Source: a virus. From it: 62,894 nt of DNA. Below, piece by piece: positions 44,541 to 53,076 of the stretch. Positions within the stretch are counted from its first letter, which is position 1. Every line of letters begins with the position of its first letter. The stretch spans positions 1 through 62,894 of the IMG/VR virus record IMGVR_UViG_3300008117_007044. One strand, 5' to 3'. Below the pieces are notes generated by a model, which was not told where the DNA came from, ran no database searches, and was given only the letters and a program-made list of their open reading frames with translations. The translations under genes and the position numbers were made by a program.

Positions 44541-46049
44541 ATGTCAATTTTAAGGTCCTATATTGATAAAAATAATACCATTATTTCAAATTCTTACGTA
44601 AATACAGGAAGAAATCCTGTAATCGAATTGAACTTTGGTGCTTCTGATTTTGTAATACCCAACTACGGATTTACAAGATTTTTATTTGATTTAGATTTAT
44701 CTCTTTTAATTTCAAATATACAAAGTGGAGTAATATCTACGGGTTGTACACCCGGTATAAGTGGTTTGACTCACACTTTGAAAATGACAAATACCTCATC
44801 ATTTGATAATGAATTATTGAATACATTCATGTCAAACGAAAGAAGAAGAGCAACTTCATTTGATTTATTTTTGTTTAGAATCCCACTTTTCAGTGGAAAC
44901 ACAGGTTCAACACAACCTTGGGACGAGGGTGTAGGATATGATTATAATGATTTCAATATCAACCAAAATAGTGCCCAAGGTGGTGCGAATCCTTTGACAT
45001 ACGTTGACCCAAGAGCTTTCTCTACAAGACCTTCAAATTGGTACCAAACTTCAACTGTGGACAATTGGTCTGAGCCAGGAGTTTATAACAACAAAAATTT
45101 GGGTGTTGTAAATTTTTCAGCCCTAACAATCATAGACCAACAACATTTCGAGTTCGGTAATGAGGATATAAACATGGACATGACATCTGAAATAAATGGA
45201 ATTTTAGATGGAACAATTACAGGTGTTACAGGATGGGGTATGGCATACTTTCCTCAAGTTGAAAATATAACAGGTTTGACAGACAGTTATTCGGTAGCTT
45301 TCTTCTCAAGACATACTCAAACGTTCTACCAACCATATCTTCTTACCAACTACGACGATTACATTAAGGACGATAGAAATATCTTCCTAAAAAACCAACA
45401 AAATAAATTGTATCTCTATGTATACCAAAACGGAGATTTGTCGAATTTAGACACGCTTCCGTTCGTTAGGATTGAAGATAGACTTGGAGTTGCCGTAAGT
45501 GGTATGGGTTCTTTAACAACTTGTTTGAGAACAAAAGGTGTATATGAGGTAATTATTCCTGATGGATTCACAGGAGCAACTCCATGTGAATACTTTGACG
45601 TTTGGTCCGGTCTAACTATAAACGGACAACCTTTACCAAATGTTACAAATCAGTTTATACTTCAACAATACAGTGCTGGTATACAAATAGGTTCACAATC
45701 AAAAGAACCTTCAATATATGGATTCGATTTTTATGGTATCCTACAAAATGAACAAATTTTAAATACTGATATCAGAAAGGTAGGGGTGACAATTAAAAAG
45801 GCATACACAGGGCAAGTGCTGTTAGAAAATATCTCAGCATTTTATAGGGTTTACGTAAAAGAGGGCACCACAGAAGTCCAAGTTCAAGATTGGACTCCGA
45901 TAAATAGAACCCCCAACGAGTATTATTTCATATTTGATATGAGAGACAAAATACCAAATCAATATTATGTTGATATCCAAGTGAACACTTCAGGTGAGAA
46001 GGATACTTATAAGAAACAATTAACTTTTAATATAGTAAATGTAAAATGA
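44541..46049 (+). CDS. Structural protein, beta-rich, unknown
   Basis: A 502-residue strand-rich protein with a polar, Asn/Thr/Gly-rich composition typical of phage structural proteins. It has GFTRFLFDLDLSLL near 45-58 and repeated Ig-like strand patterns in the C-terminal half (KVGVTIKKAYTGQVLL, YYVDIQVNTSGEKDTYKK). No family is recognised. It follows the gp5-like gene and precedes a small Cys-containing protein, overlapping it by four bases. Likely a baseplate or tail component. Confidence 0.5.
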   Translation: MSILRSYIDKNNTIISNSYVNTGRNPVIELNFGASDFVIPNYGFTRFLFDLDLSLLISNIQSGVISTGCTPGISGLTHTLKMTNTSSFDNELLNTFMSNERRRATSFDLFLFRIPLFSGNTGSTQPWDEGVGYDYNDFNINQNSAQGGANPLTYVDPRAFSTRPSNWYQTSTVDNWSEPGVYNNKNLGVVNFSALTIIDQQHFEFGNEDINMDMTSEINGILDGTITGVTGWGMAYFPQVENITGLTDSYSVAFFSRHTQTFYQPYLLTNYDDYIKDDRNIFLKNQQNKLYLYVYQNGDLSNLDTLPFVRIEDRLGVAVSGMGSLTTCLRTKGVYEVIIPDGFTGATPCEYFDVWSGLTINGQPLPNVTNQFILQQYSAGIQIGSQSKEPSIYGFDFYGILQNEQILNTDIRKVGVTIKKAYTGQVLLENISAFYRVYVKEGTTEVQVQDWTPINRTPNEYYFIFDMRDKIPNQYYVDIQVNTSGEKDTYKKQLTFNIVNVK

Positions 46050-46504
46050 AACGTATAATCAAAATAACAGAAAAAGATATCACCAAGTTGGTGAAAAAAG
46101 TGATGAAAGAACAACAGTCACCTAATTATATGTTTTTTAGTAATTTAGAACAAATTAGAAGGCAAGCCGACTTATTATTACAATTAGACCCCAATACTGT
46201 TGACGAAATTTTGATGGCAGGACACGATTGGGCCGATGACCACATTACTGTAGCGAAGGAAAACATGGACCAGGTTTTTGATTTTATGATGAATGAAACT
46301 AAAACATCTAATTACCCTGAGGACAATTTGAGTGAGGGGGAGAAGAAAACAGGAACAAAACTTTGTGCAAGAGGTAAAGCAGCGGCAAAGGCTAAATTCA
46401 AAGTCTATCCAAGTGCATACGCAAATGGATATGCGGTTCAGGTTTGTAAAGGTTCAATGCCAGGATTGGATGGTAAAAAACATTGTTCAGGTTCTTATTG
46501 TTAA
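46046..46504 (+). CDS. Small Cys-rich, basic protein (DUF5872-like)
   Basis: A 152-residue protein. The N-terminus MKRIIKITEKDITKLVKKVMKE is an amphipathic basic helix containing an I-x-E site, of a type I know from several phage proteins of this kind. The C-terminal domain (about 105-152) reads KLCARGKAAAKAKFKVYPSA then YANGYAVQVCKG, resembling the DUF5872-type pattern seen in marine phages. It is possibly a packaged, protease-processed protein; function unknown. Confidence 0.55.
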   Translation: MKRIIKITEKDITKLVKKVMKEQQSPNYMFFSNLEQIRRQADLLLQLDPNTVDEILMAGHDWADDHITVAKENMDQVFDFMMNETKTSNYPEDNLSEGEKKTGTKLCARGKAAAKAKFKVYPSAYANGYAVQVCKGSMPGLDGKKHCSGSYC

Positions 46505-46531
46505 TTTAAAATTTTCCCATATTTTTGTTTC

Positions 46532-46954
46532 ATGGAAAAGAAAATTGTCGGTTACGTACCAAAATTACTCTACAAGGTTTATCTCTATCTTCAAGAAAAA
46601 TTTGACCCACGTCCCGAAGTGACTTACGAGGAACAAACCTCCGTTGAGATTTGTAAGAATTTAATAAAAGAATCTGAATCTCGATTGACATTTGCTCCAC
46701 GTTCATTGAAAAGGTTTATCAAAAATGATAATTTTGGAATGTTCATTGTGATACATCAAAGAACTTTATTTCTTATCAATCACGTATATAGTTACAGCGT
46801 ATACATCGAAAATTCAGACTTATATTCTGAACTCATAGAACTATTCGACTCGGAATTAGAAAACAGAAGAGAAGTTCTCGAAAAAGAAATGAGAAGTAAT
46901 ATTCAACATTCCTTAGAGGATATTCTCAAAAGGGTGACTAGTAATTCTCTCTAA
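46532..46954 (+). CDS. Unknown protein
   Basis: A 140-residue protein with alternating charged and aromatic residues and a compact core (KNDNFGMFIVIHQRTLFLINHVY), ending in a charged helix. No family or motif recognised. It converges with the minus-strand gene at 47636, overlapping its end by 17 bases. Confidence 0.45.
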   Translation: MEKKIVGYVPKLLYKVYLYLQEKFDPRPEVTYEEQTSVEICKNLIKESESRLTFAPRSLKRFIKNDNFGMFIVIHQRTLFLINHVYSYSVYIENSDLYSELIELFDSELENRREVLEKEMRSNIQHSLEDILKRVTSNSL

Positions 46955-47636
46955 TTATTCTCCTAATCAATCTTTCCAAAGATTCCTTTCTTGGCTTATA
47001 TGAAGACATCGTCGGTTTATTACCTTTACCAACTTTAGGCTCCTTTTTTTCAGCATTCCTCTTTTTCTGACAGGCCGCTCTTTTTTGAGAATCACTCATT
47101 TTTGAAGCAACATGAACGGCCCTACATTTCGGATATGCCTTAGATGAGGCATTTTTTCTACCACAAGGGGGATGTTTACCATTTTCCTTTCTACATATAT
47201 TCACCCATGGACCTTTAGGTTGTTTACTACCTTTGGGTTTTTTTTTCGTTCCAAACCACACGGCTAAATCTTCTTTGATTAGTTGCTCCTCCAAAGTTTT
47301 ATTCACGAAATCGGACACCTCCGGAGGTAAACCAGATATTGTGGGGTTCAAAGCAGACCCTTCTTCATCATTTTGTCCTGTATAAAATTGTTTGAGATAC
47401 ATGTCCACCTGAGAAATTTTATCAGTTTTATTTTCAATTTCTTGTCTTTCTTCAGGTGACTCTAAATAATCACCATCCGCTTCTTCATAAGCCAATTCTG
47501 CATTATCATAATGATAAACTTTATCAGTAAAGGGACCCAATTGATTGTCTTTCCAAATTTGAGGTGCTAAAACTACAGGTACTTTGAATTTACCCGAGCT
47601 AGCTGATGTTGTAGCCTCTTTTATTGTTTTTCTCAT
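46938..47636 (-). CDS. Basic Cys-containing protein with protease-site N-terminus
   Basis: A 232-residue protein. The N-terminus MRKTIKEATTSASSG matches a T4-type prohead cleavage site (I-K-E before A). The sequence that follows resembles the capsid protein just after its own candidate site (INE, then ASTTSDTG). The C-terminal 100 residues are Lys-rich with GPWVNICRKENGKHPPCGRK and AYPKCRAVH (Cys motifs), ending in an amphipathic RLIRRIIREN. Such a mix of cleavable N-terminus and basic tail suggests an internal head protein. Confidence 0.5.
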   Translation of the reverse strand: MRKTIKEATTSASSGKFKVPVVLAPQIWKDNQLGPFTDKVYHYDNAELAYEEADGDYLESPEERQEIENKTDKISQVDMYLKQFYTGQNDEEGSALNPTISGLPPEVSDFVNKTLEEQLIKEDLAVWFGTKKKPKGSKQPKGPWVNICRKENGKHPPCGRKNASSKAYPKCRAVHVASKMSDSQKRAACQKKRNAEKKEPKVGKGNKPTMSSYKPRKESLERLIRRIIRENY

Positions 47637-47649
47637 TCCAATCGATTAT

Positions 47650-47661
47650 TATTTATAAATA
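47650..47661. promoter_or_regulatory. Palindromic TATTTATAAATA, divergent double box
   Basis: The perfect palindrome gives a plus-strand TATTTAT at 47650-47656 and a minus-strand one at 47655-47661. It sits between divergent genes starting at 47636 (minus, 18 bases away) and 47677 (plus, 20 bases away). Confidence 0.55.
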
Positions 47662-47676
47662 TCTCAAAATTTAAAT

Positions 47677-47910
47677 ATGGAATCTAATAATCAACCAATT
47701 GGATACTTGTTTCAATCTATCGGATACAATTCTCCTATAGATTTAAGAAATTTAATAGACGATTTAACATTGGAACAATCAATTATTTTTATCACTAAAT
47801 CCTTGGAATACGCATATGAAAAGGGTGCTTTCACAATGATTGAAACTGAACTAATATCTAAATCTCTAGCGGTTTTAAACTCTCAAATTTCAAAAAAAAT
47901 AATAGAATAA
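47677..47910 (+). CDS. Small acidic helical protein, unknown
   Basis: A 77-residue protein, mostly helical (LRNLIDDLTLEQSIIFITKSLEYAYE). No family recognised. It is a single-gene unit with its own TATTTAT box and a strong bidirectional terminator after the stop, on the strand opposite the capsid gene. Confidence 0.5.
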   Translation: MESNNQPIGYLFQSIGYNSPIDLRNLIDDLTLEQSIIFITKSLEYAYEKGAFTMIETELISKSLAVLNSQISKKIIE

Positions 47911-47911
47911 A

Positions 47912-47935
47912 AAAAGGGTCCCGAGGGACCCTTTT
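47912..47935. terminator. Bidirectional rho-independent terminator
   Basis: Stem GGGTCCC / GGGACCC with a 2-base loop and flanking AAAA/TTTT on both sides. It lies between the convergent small gene (plus) and the capsid gene (minus) and can stop transcription from both. Confidence 0.9.
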
Positions 47936-47955
47936 ATATTTTTGGTTAGACCATA

Positions 47956-49797
47956 TTATCTCAACTCTTTCAAATCGAATGTTCTAACACCATCAACTGT
48001 GATTCTACCATAGAATCTGTTGTTCACCATTTTCTTAGCATATCTAGTCATGATACCTTTGATTGGTGTGAAGTTGAATGGATTATACATTGTTGGAGTA
48101 AGTTGTAATGGTACATATGGTGCGTAGATGTAACCTGTGTCAAGAAGCGATGTTCCTTTGTGTCCAATCAACACTTGGTTTGGTGGGAAGTAAGGGTCTC
48201 TGTAAACTTGATATCTACCAGCGAGAGTACCTACTCTTTCAATACCCATGTTATATTGGTCCTGCTCAGGAGCCGCGTTTGAAACGTGGAAATATTCCAA
48301 ATCATCAAAAATTGCAGAAACCTCAGATGACACAACAATCCAGTTAGCACCACCTCTCAAAGTAGATTTGTGAATTTGTGCCGACAATTGGTTGATTGCA
48401 GTAATCAAAGTTTGATTCCAGTCTTTTTGAGTATAAGAAACAGCACCAGTACCGTTACCTAATCTCTTCCATCCGTTGTAATCCCATCTCAAGTTCCAAG
48501 CCGCACCTTTTCTGAGGTCTCTCAAGATTTCTCTGTCGATTTCAGCAGCAACTTGCTCTGACAATAAAGCTGTCAATTCAGCTTCAGCGTCAATGTTGTG
48601 GAATGCCGCGACGTCTTGTGCCATTTCAGGTGACCATTGAGCTCTTAATTTTCTTTCAGTTACAGAAACTGTCACTGACATAAGGTCGAATGAAACCTCA
48701 CCAATCTTATCTTCGAATTCTAAGTTCTTATAGAGTCTATAAGTTGCTGTAAATGCGTTGTTCGAATCAGTGTTAGATGAGAATGTTGAACCTGTATAAC
48801 CATCCATAGAATTACCGCATGTTATACATACAGGAACCTGAAGGTCGATTTCCAAGTAAATGTTGCCATTCACATCACAAATGTTATCATACTGACCACC
48901 ATCAGTTAAAGAATTCGGGAAGTCTAACCGAGCATTGTTGTCACCGTATTCTACGATACCCTTACCATATCTTTGAGTTACTACTCTGAAAAGATAAGGA
49001 CCACCACCCGCAGTAGTTGTGTTGCTAGAAACACCATAAATTGTCAAATCAGACAAGAATGCTTCTGTGTCAATTGGGTTACCATCAGGACCAATCAATT
49101 TACCAGCAGCTGCTTGTGCGAATCCACTCATGATTACAAGAACTTTTCTGAAGTTACTTGCTGAGTTACCTACAATCGGAGTAGTTTGGTTGTAATCGCT
49201 TGGTACTAAATTCAACGTAGTATTATCCCAAGCTGCTGTAACAACTGATGTAACTGCTGATGTAATTGTTGAGAATGAACCTTTTGAGTAGTCAAATAAA
49301 CCTGGTGGGTCTAATGCTGGTTCGTTACCTTCATAAAATCTATCATAAAGGTCTCTTCCATCGTTATAGTTATAACCTTTATTTGGTGAATCAGGACCAT
49401 TTGGTGCTCCATAAGGTGCGTAGTGCTCTGAAAGACCTGGAAGTGATGGAGTATCACTATAGCTCTGAATGTTAGGTACAAAATAGAACAATTTACCGAT
49501 TGGTAAGTTCATAGCCTGTACAGATACGATATCGTTAGCTAACAATTTAGAGAATACTCTTCTAACGATAGGGAAAACCACAGTTTCAAACGCACCTGTG
49601 TCAGATGTCGTTGAAGCTTCGTTTATCAAATAGCTAGCTTGGTTTTCATAAAGCTGCGCGATATTTTCTCTCATGTGACCTTTAAGACCCTCTAAGAATC
49701 CTAATTTGTCCCATTTTCCGATTGTGTCTTCTTTGATAACTTTAAGGTGTTTTAACCCGATGTTACCAACAAGACCTGATTCTAATAATGCTCCCAT
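47956..49797 (-). CDS. 23: Major capsid protein (gp23-like)
   Basis: A 613-residue major head protein. The N-terminal propeptide ends in ASYLINE at Glu60, followed by ASTTSDTG, matching the T4 gp23 cleavage (LTE, then A). Downstream, VRRVF and NDIVSVQAMNLPIGKLF correspond to the T4 gp23 N-domain. Later conserved segments are AQWSPEMAQDVAAFHNIDAEAEL and VGTLAGRYQVYRDPYFP then YAPYVPL. The T4 counterpart is 521 residues, so about 90 residues are extra, mostly after position 100 (an Asn/Gly/Pro-rich insertion). Capsid gene follows scaffold gene by 31 bases, as in T4. Confidence 0.92.
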   Translation of the reverse strand: MGALLESGLVGNIGLKHLKVIKEDTIGKWDKLGFLEGLKGHMRENIAQLYENQASYLINEASTTSDTGAFETVVFPIVRRVFSKLLANDIVSVQAMNLPIGKLFYFVPNIQSYSDTPSLPGLSEHYAPYGAPNGPDSPNKGYNYNDGRDLYDRFYEGNEPALDPPGLFDYSKGSFSTITSAVTSVVTAAWDNTTLNLVPSDYNQTTPIVGNSASNFRKVLVIMSGFAQAAAGKLIGPDGNPIDTEAFLSDLTIYGVSSNTTTAGGGPYLFRVVTQRYGKGIVEYGDNNARLDFPNSLTDGGQYDNICDVNGNIYLEIDLQVPVCITCGNSMDGYTGSTFSSNTDSNNAFTATYRLYKNLEFEDKIGEVSFDLMSVTVSVTERKLRAQWSPEMAQDVAAFHNIDAEAELTALLSEQVAAEIDREILRDLRKGAAWNLRWDYNGWKRLGNGTGAVSYTQKDWNQTLITAINQLSAQIHKSTLRGGANWIVVSSEVSAIFDDLEYFHVSNAAPEQDQYNMGIERVGTLAGRYQVYRDPYFPPNQVLIGHKGTSLLDTGYIYAPYVPLQLTPTMYNPFNFTPIKGIMTRYAKKMVNNRFYGRITVDGVRTFDLKELR

Positions 49798-49828
49798 TGT
49801 AGTATTATTTTATTTTTTTGATTTATTT

Positions 49829-51571
49829 TTAGTTTATCTTACTCATCAAATCTTTCATTCTCAAGAATTGAGGATTTTCGTAGGTTTTTGACTCTATAAG
49901 ATTCACTGCTGAACCTGAAGAAACATTCTTATTTAATTTTGTTTCAACAGCTTCAGTTATTGGTTTAGTTTCTTCAGTTGATAATTCGTCTTTGATTGCT
50001 TTATAAAGATTTTTAGATTCTTTCAAAGTTTCAACTCCGTCAAATCTTCTGAGGATGTTTATTTTTTCTTTTTTAGTTGTTGAGTGTTCAGTGAAAAGTC
50101 TAGTAGCATATGCAAGATTTGAATTGAAGATTGCAACTTCGTTCAATTTTTCTCTAAACACATTTAATGCTTTTCTATACTCATCATTTTTTTCTCTCAA
50201 CATACTAACTTCTGCTTCAAGAGATTCTACTTTCACACCATTAGAACCATACACAAAGTTTCTATTGTTAGTGATGCCTTTTCTTAGACCTCTACCTTCT
50301 TTAGAACCCATACCGTAAGTTCTTGCCGCTTCTTTAGTTTCTCTTTTTTCGAAACCCGCGTCATCTCTACGAGACTTTTCTTTTTTAGAATGTGAACCTT
50401 TGAGATGCTTCATAGCTGTTTTACCATGCTTCATTCCCAATTTTTCATCTTCTTTATCTTTATATCCCTGACGACCTTCTTTGGTTTCAACTTTCTTGGA
50501 TTTACCTTCCATATTAGCACCTTTCTTGTATTCGAATTTAGCCTTACCAGTTCCCATAGTTTTAGGACCTTCTTTTTTGTCCTCTTTGAAACCACCTTTT
50601 GCAGTTGTCTTGTATGAGAACTTTGGACCTTTACCAATTCCAACACCTTTAGGTTTTATCGCTTTCTTGTGATTGTAAGACTCCTCAATAGACTCTTCCC
50701 AATTACCCTCTTCTAAATCATCAGATTCTTCTAAATCGTCTGATTCTTCTAAATCATCAGCTTCTTCTAAATCGTCTGATTCTTCTAAATCATCAGCTTC
50801 TTCCAAATCGTCTGATTCTTCTAGGTCATCTGACTCTTCTAAATCATCAGCTTCTTCTAAATCATCCGACTCAGCCATTTCATCGGCCTCATCATCAGCT
50901 TCATCATCAGCTTCATCATCAGCTTCATCGTCATCTTCTCCTAGTTCGATTTCATACATGACTTCATCTTCCATTTCCATTTCGTCAGAATCGACGTCAA
51001 CGTCCATTTCAGTTTCAGTATCATCTTCCATAGAATCTACGTCAACTTCCATTTCAGTTCCTGGTTCATCGAATAAAGTCGCCATAATGTCATCGATTGT
51101 TGCTTCTTCCATTTCTTCTTTCATAGTTTGTCTTTTGTTTTTAGACTCACCCATGTTGACTAAATACTCAACATCAGAATCATCATCAGTGATGTGTAAA
51201 TTATTACCATCTTTTACTACGGTGATTGAATCCTCAGGATTCATACGTTTGAAGATTTTGAAAAGTTCGTCGTTGGGTAAACCGGTTAAATCTTGAGTTT
51301 CGGGTTCATTTTCAAAGTCGATTTCAATTTCGTCTGAAAAATCATCCATTTTATCAGTATCCATGTCCATTTCTGTGTCATCCACGTCTGTAGACATTTC
51401 AACTTCGTCGTCTTCAATCTCATCTTGTTCAGAAAGAGATTCTTTTACTAATTGGTTGATTTCTTCCTTCATAGTCGAAGCAAGTATTCCTTTTGCATTC
51501 TCGGCGATAGCCTCTTCAACATTTTTCATTTGAATGAGCGCCTCTTCTACTAAATTTTTATTTTCTTGCAT
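49829..51571 (-). CDS. 22: Prohead scaffold protein (gp22-like), acidic repeats
   Basis: A 580-residue scaffold candidate, twice the size of T4 gp22 (269). An N-terminal helical part starts MQENKNLVEEALIQMK. A very acidic middle (about 55-300) includes a run of DDLEE(S/A) hexapeptides encoded by 18-base repeats and DDEA repeats encoded by 12-base repeats. A Lys/Gly-rich zone (about 305-430, GKGPKFSYKTTAKGG) leads to a helical C-terminal region with EVSMLREKNDEYRKALNVF. Position between gp23 and gp21 and high charge support scaffold function. It should be degraded by gp21 during maturation. Confidence 0.75.
   Translation of the reverse strand: MQENKNLVEEALIQMKNVEEAIAENAKGILASTMKEEINQLVKESLSEQDEIEDDEVEMSTDVDDTEMDMDTDKMDDFSDEIEIDFENEPETQDLTGLPNDELFKIFKRMNPEDSITVVKDGNNLHITDDDSDVEYLVNMGESKNKRQTMKEEMEEATIDDIMATLFDEPGTEMEVDVDSMEDDTETEMDVDVDSDEMEMEDEVMYEIELGEDDDEADDEADDEADDEADEMAESDDLEEADDLEESDDLEESDDLEEADDLEESDDLEEADDLEESDDLEESDDLEEGNWEESIEESYNHKKAIKPKGVGIGKGPKFSYKTTAKGGFKEDKKEGPKTMGTGKAKFEYKKGANMEGKSKKVETKEGRQGYKDKEDEKLGMKHGKTAMKHLKGSHSKKEKSRRDDAGFEKRETKEAARTYGMGSKEGRGLRKGITNNRNFVYGSNGVKVESLEAEVSMLREKNDEYRKALNVFREKLNEVAIFNSNLAYATRLFTEHSTTKKEKINILRRFDGVETLKESKNLYKAIKDELSTEETKPITEAVETKLNKNVSSGSAVNLIESKTYENPQFLRMKDLMSKIN
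50709..50872 (+). repeat. 18-bp acidic tandem repeats in scaffold gene
   Basis: About nine imperfect units of TCTTCTAAATCATCAGAT type, encoding S/A-DDLEE hexapeptides. Confidence 0.85.
50889..50932 (+). repeat. 12-bp tandem repeats in scaffold gene
   Basis: Repeats of TCATCATCAGCT, encoding DDEA tetrapeptides (about four copies). Confidence 0.85.
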
Positions 51572-51595
51572 GAGAAATTATCTAATTTTTATCTT

Positions 51596-51602
51596 ATAAA
51601 TA
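51596..51602 (-). promoter_or_regulatory. TATTTAT box before scaffold gene
   Basis: Minus-strand TATTTAT, 24 bases before the ATG at 51571; probably also drives gp23. Confidence 0.5.
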
Positions 51603-51645
51603 TTACCAAATACCAAAAAAGTTGATTTTCAACTAATAAAAAAAT

Positions 51646-51960
51646 TTAAGATATGTATTGCAGACCCATATACATTATGGTATCGATGTTAGAACCCAAA
51701 GCACCGTAGACCCAATTTTTCGTTTCGAGCCAACTTGATGATGTCACAAAAAATTCACTTCCGTCACCCATACCAATATAATACACATTAGCACCCATAT
51801 TTTTGTCAATAGATAAAGTTGTATTATATATGGACGATATAAAACCCTCTTCCGCCTTTTTTGACATGACAATCTCGGCACATGAACCAAAAGAATCTGC
51901 AACTACAAGAAAATTTTCTTGTGAAATTCCATTACTCCAATTTACTATATAGTTATTCAT
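51646..51960 (-). CDS. Small beta/alpha protein, unknown
   Basis: A 104-residue protein between the scaffold and protease genes. The pattern QENFLVVADSFGSCAEIVM resembles a short strand-turn-helix start seen in DUF4494-type proteins (function unknown). The C-terminal half is less conserved. It is the last of four similar-sized minus-strand genes and could be a head decoration or assembly protein. Confidence 0.45.
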   Translation of the reverse strand: MNNYIVNWSNGISQENFLVVADSFGSCAEIVMSKKAEEGFISSIYNTTLSIDKNMGANVYYIGMGDGSEFFVTSSSWLETKNWVYGALGSNIDTIMYMGLQYIS

Positions 51961-51964
51961 AATT

Positions 51965-52285
51965 TTATCTCAGTTCGTACCAAACATAATCTGTTTTGTT
52001 TATCGACAAAAAATTTGTAATACCATAATTCCTTTTGAAAAATTCGAACACAGAGTCGAATGAACTTTCTGATATATAAACGTTTTGTTTTGTTCCCTCA
52101 CCATCAAAATAAATGGCATTATAAATTGACAGACCTGAGTTCATATTGAATAAATTGTCAGTATTTGCGTAACTTATTTGTATATATTCTCCTGGAATCG
52201 ATAGTGTGGATGATGGACTTGCGGCATTGCATAGATAAGTGTTTTTTTTCCCGTTATTTAATTTTGTTACTAAGTAAATTGCCAT
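51965..52285 (-). CDS. Small protein, unknown
   Basis: A 106-residue protein similar in size to its neighbours. ESSFDSVFEFFKRNYGIT followed by NFLSINKTDYVWYEL gives the same helix-then-strand end as the other small proteins here. No family recognised with confidence. Confidence 0.45.
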   Translation of the reverse strand: MAIYLVTKLNNGKKNTYLCNAASPSSTLSIPGEYIQISYANTDNLFNMNSGLSIYNAIYFDGEGTKQNVYISESSFDSVFEFFKRNYGITNFLSINKTDYVWYELR

Positions 52286-52290
52286 AAAAT

Positions 52291-52701
52291 TTATTTTATT
52301 GAGCCCATAAAAATCATTGGACTATCCGATATGGTTTTCGTAACTCCAAATGCGGAAGATGCAGTTAAAGCTGCGTCATAATTTTCTGCAGCAATTATCA
52401 AATTATTTTTGAATTTATTGGGGTCCTTTGAAGATATTCTTACACGATAGAATTTTGCTTCTCTTGGGGTTTCCCAAATTGTATATCCCCCATCAACGAA
52501 TTTCATTTGTCTTATAGAGGCCCCTTTGGCACTATAATACGCCTCGATATTTATAATTTGTTTTGCACTATTATAATCAGAGTTAGTATTTGTCCATACA
52601 TGAGTCGTTCCATCATCAACTACAACATTCCAATAACCCAAGGCTTGTTTACCTCCTCCTCCATCTACACCACCAATAGGGTCATATGCTAACTGAAACA
52701 T
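52291..52701 (-). CDS. Small protein, Gly-rich start, unknown
   Basis: A 136-residue protein. The first 20 residues are Gly-rich (DPIGGVDGGGGKQALGYW). Two copies of a strand-and-helix unit seem present: VVVDDGTTHVW... SDYNSAKQIINIEAY and ...RVRISSKDPNKFKNNLII... ENYDAALTASSAF. A weak internal duplication of the same domain found in the neighbours is possible. Confidence 0.4.
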   Translation of the reverse strand: MFQLAYDPIGGVDGGGGKQALGYWNVVVDDGTTHVWTNTNSDYNSAKQIINIEAYYSAKGASIRQMKFVDGGYTIWETPREAKFYRVRISSKDPNKFKNNLIIAAENYDAALTASSAFGVTKTISDSPMIFMGSIK

Positions 52702-52704
52702 AAA

Positions 52705-53028
52705 TTAGATATTTGTTATTTGTAAACTTGATTTACTTATTTTTATTACCTTACCAAAATTCTGTGACATATAATTATAAACGTCTTTATAATCCACACC
52801 TAAAACAACACAACTTTTGGTGATATTATCCAAACCCACAAAGGTCACATCAAAAACCACCTGTGTTTCTAAACCTGTATCTTGAAATTCAGACAAACCA
52901 GCAAAACTCAATTCGTAAGGCCTATATATATCAAGATAATTGAAGTAGTCGTTGAAACTATTGGTATTATATAGATAATCATAATCCACACCTTCAATGT
53001 TTCCTGATGCAACTATTCTTTTTACCAT
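52705..53028 (-). CDS. Small protein, unknown
   Basis: A 107-residue protein; ATG at 53028 follows an in-frame TTG, and the ATG is preferred because of promoter spacing (5 bases from a TATTTAT box). It ends GVDYKDVYNYMSQNFGKVI then KISKSSLQIT, the same helix-strand closing as the neighbouring small proteins. First gene of a four-gene run down to 51646. Confidence 0.45.
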   Translation of the reverse strand: MVKRIVASGNIEGVDYDYLYNTNSFNDYFNYLDIYRPYELSFAGLSEFQDTGLETQVVFDVTFVGLDNITKSCVVLGVDYKDVYNYMSQNFGKVIKISKSSLQITNI

Positions 53029-53033
53029 AACCA

Positions 53034-53040
53034 ATAAATA
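53034..53040 (-). promoter_or_regulatory. TATTTAT box before small-protein cluster
   Basis: Minus-strand TATTTAT, 5 bases before the ATG at 53028. Confidence 0.5.
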
Positions 53041-53050
53041 TCACCAAAAA

Positions 53051-53076
53051 AAAAAGTGGTCGTTTGACCACTTTTA
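53051..53076 (-). terminator. Rho-independent terminator
   Basis: Stem AAGTGGTC / GACCACTT with a 4-base loop and a ten-T tract on the minus strand. The hairpin contains the stop codon (53074) of the small DUF4494-like gene and ends the gp21 operon. Confidence 0.85.

Noticed and set aside
46520-46527. Bacteroidota-type -7 box TATTTTTG before the gene at 46532
   Set aside because: It lies only four bases from the ATG with just a partial TTG 19 bases upstream, so transcription would start at or inside the gene.
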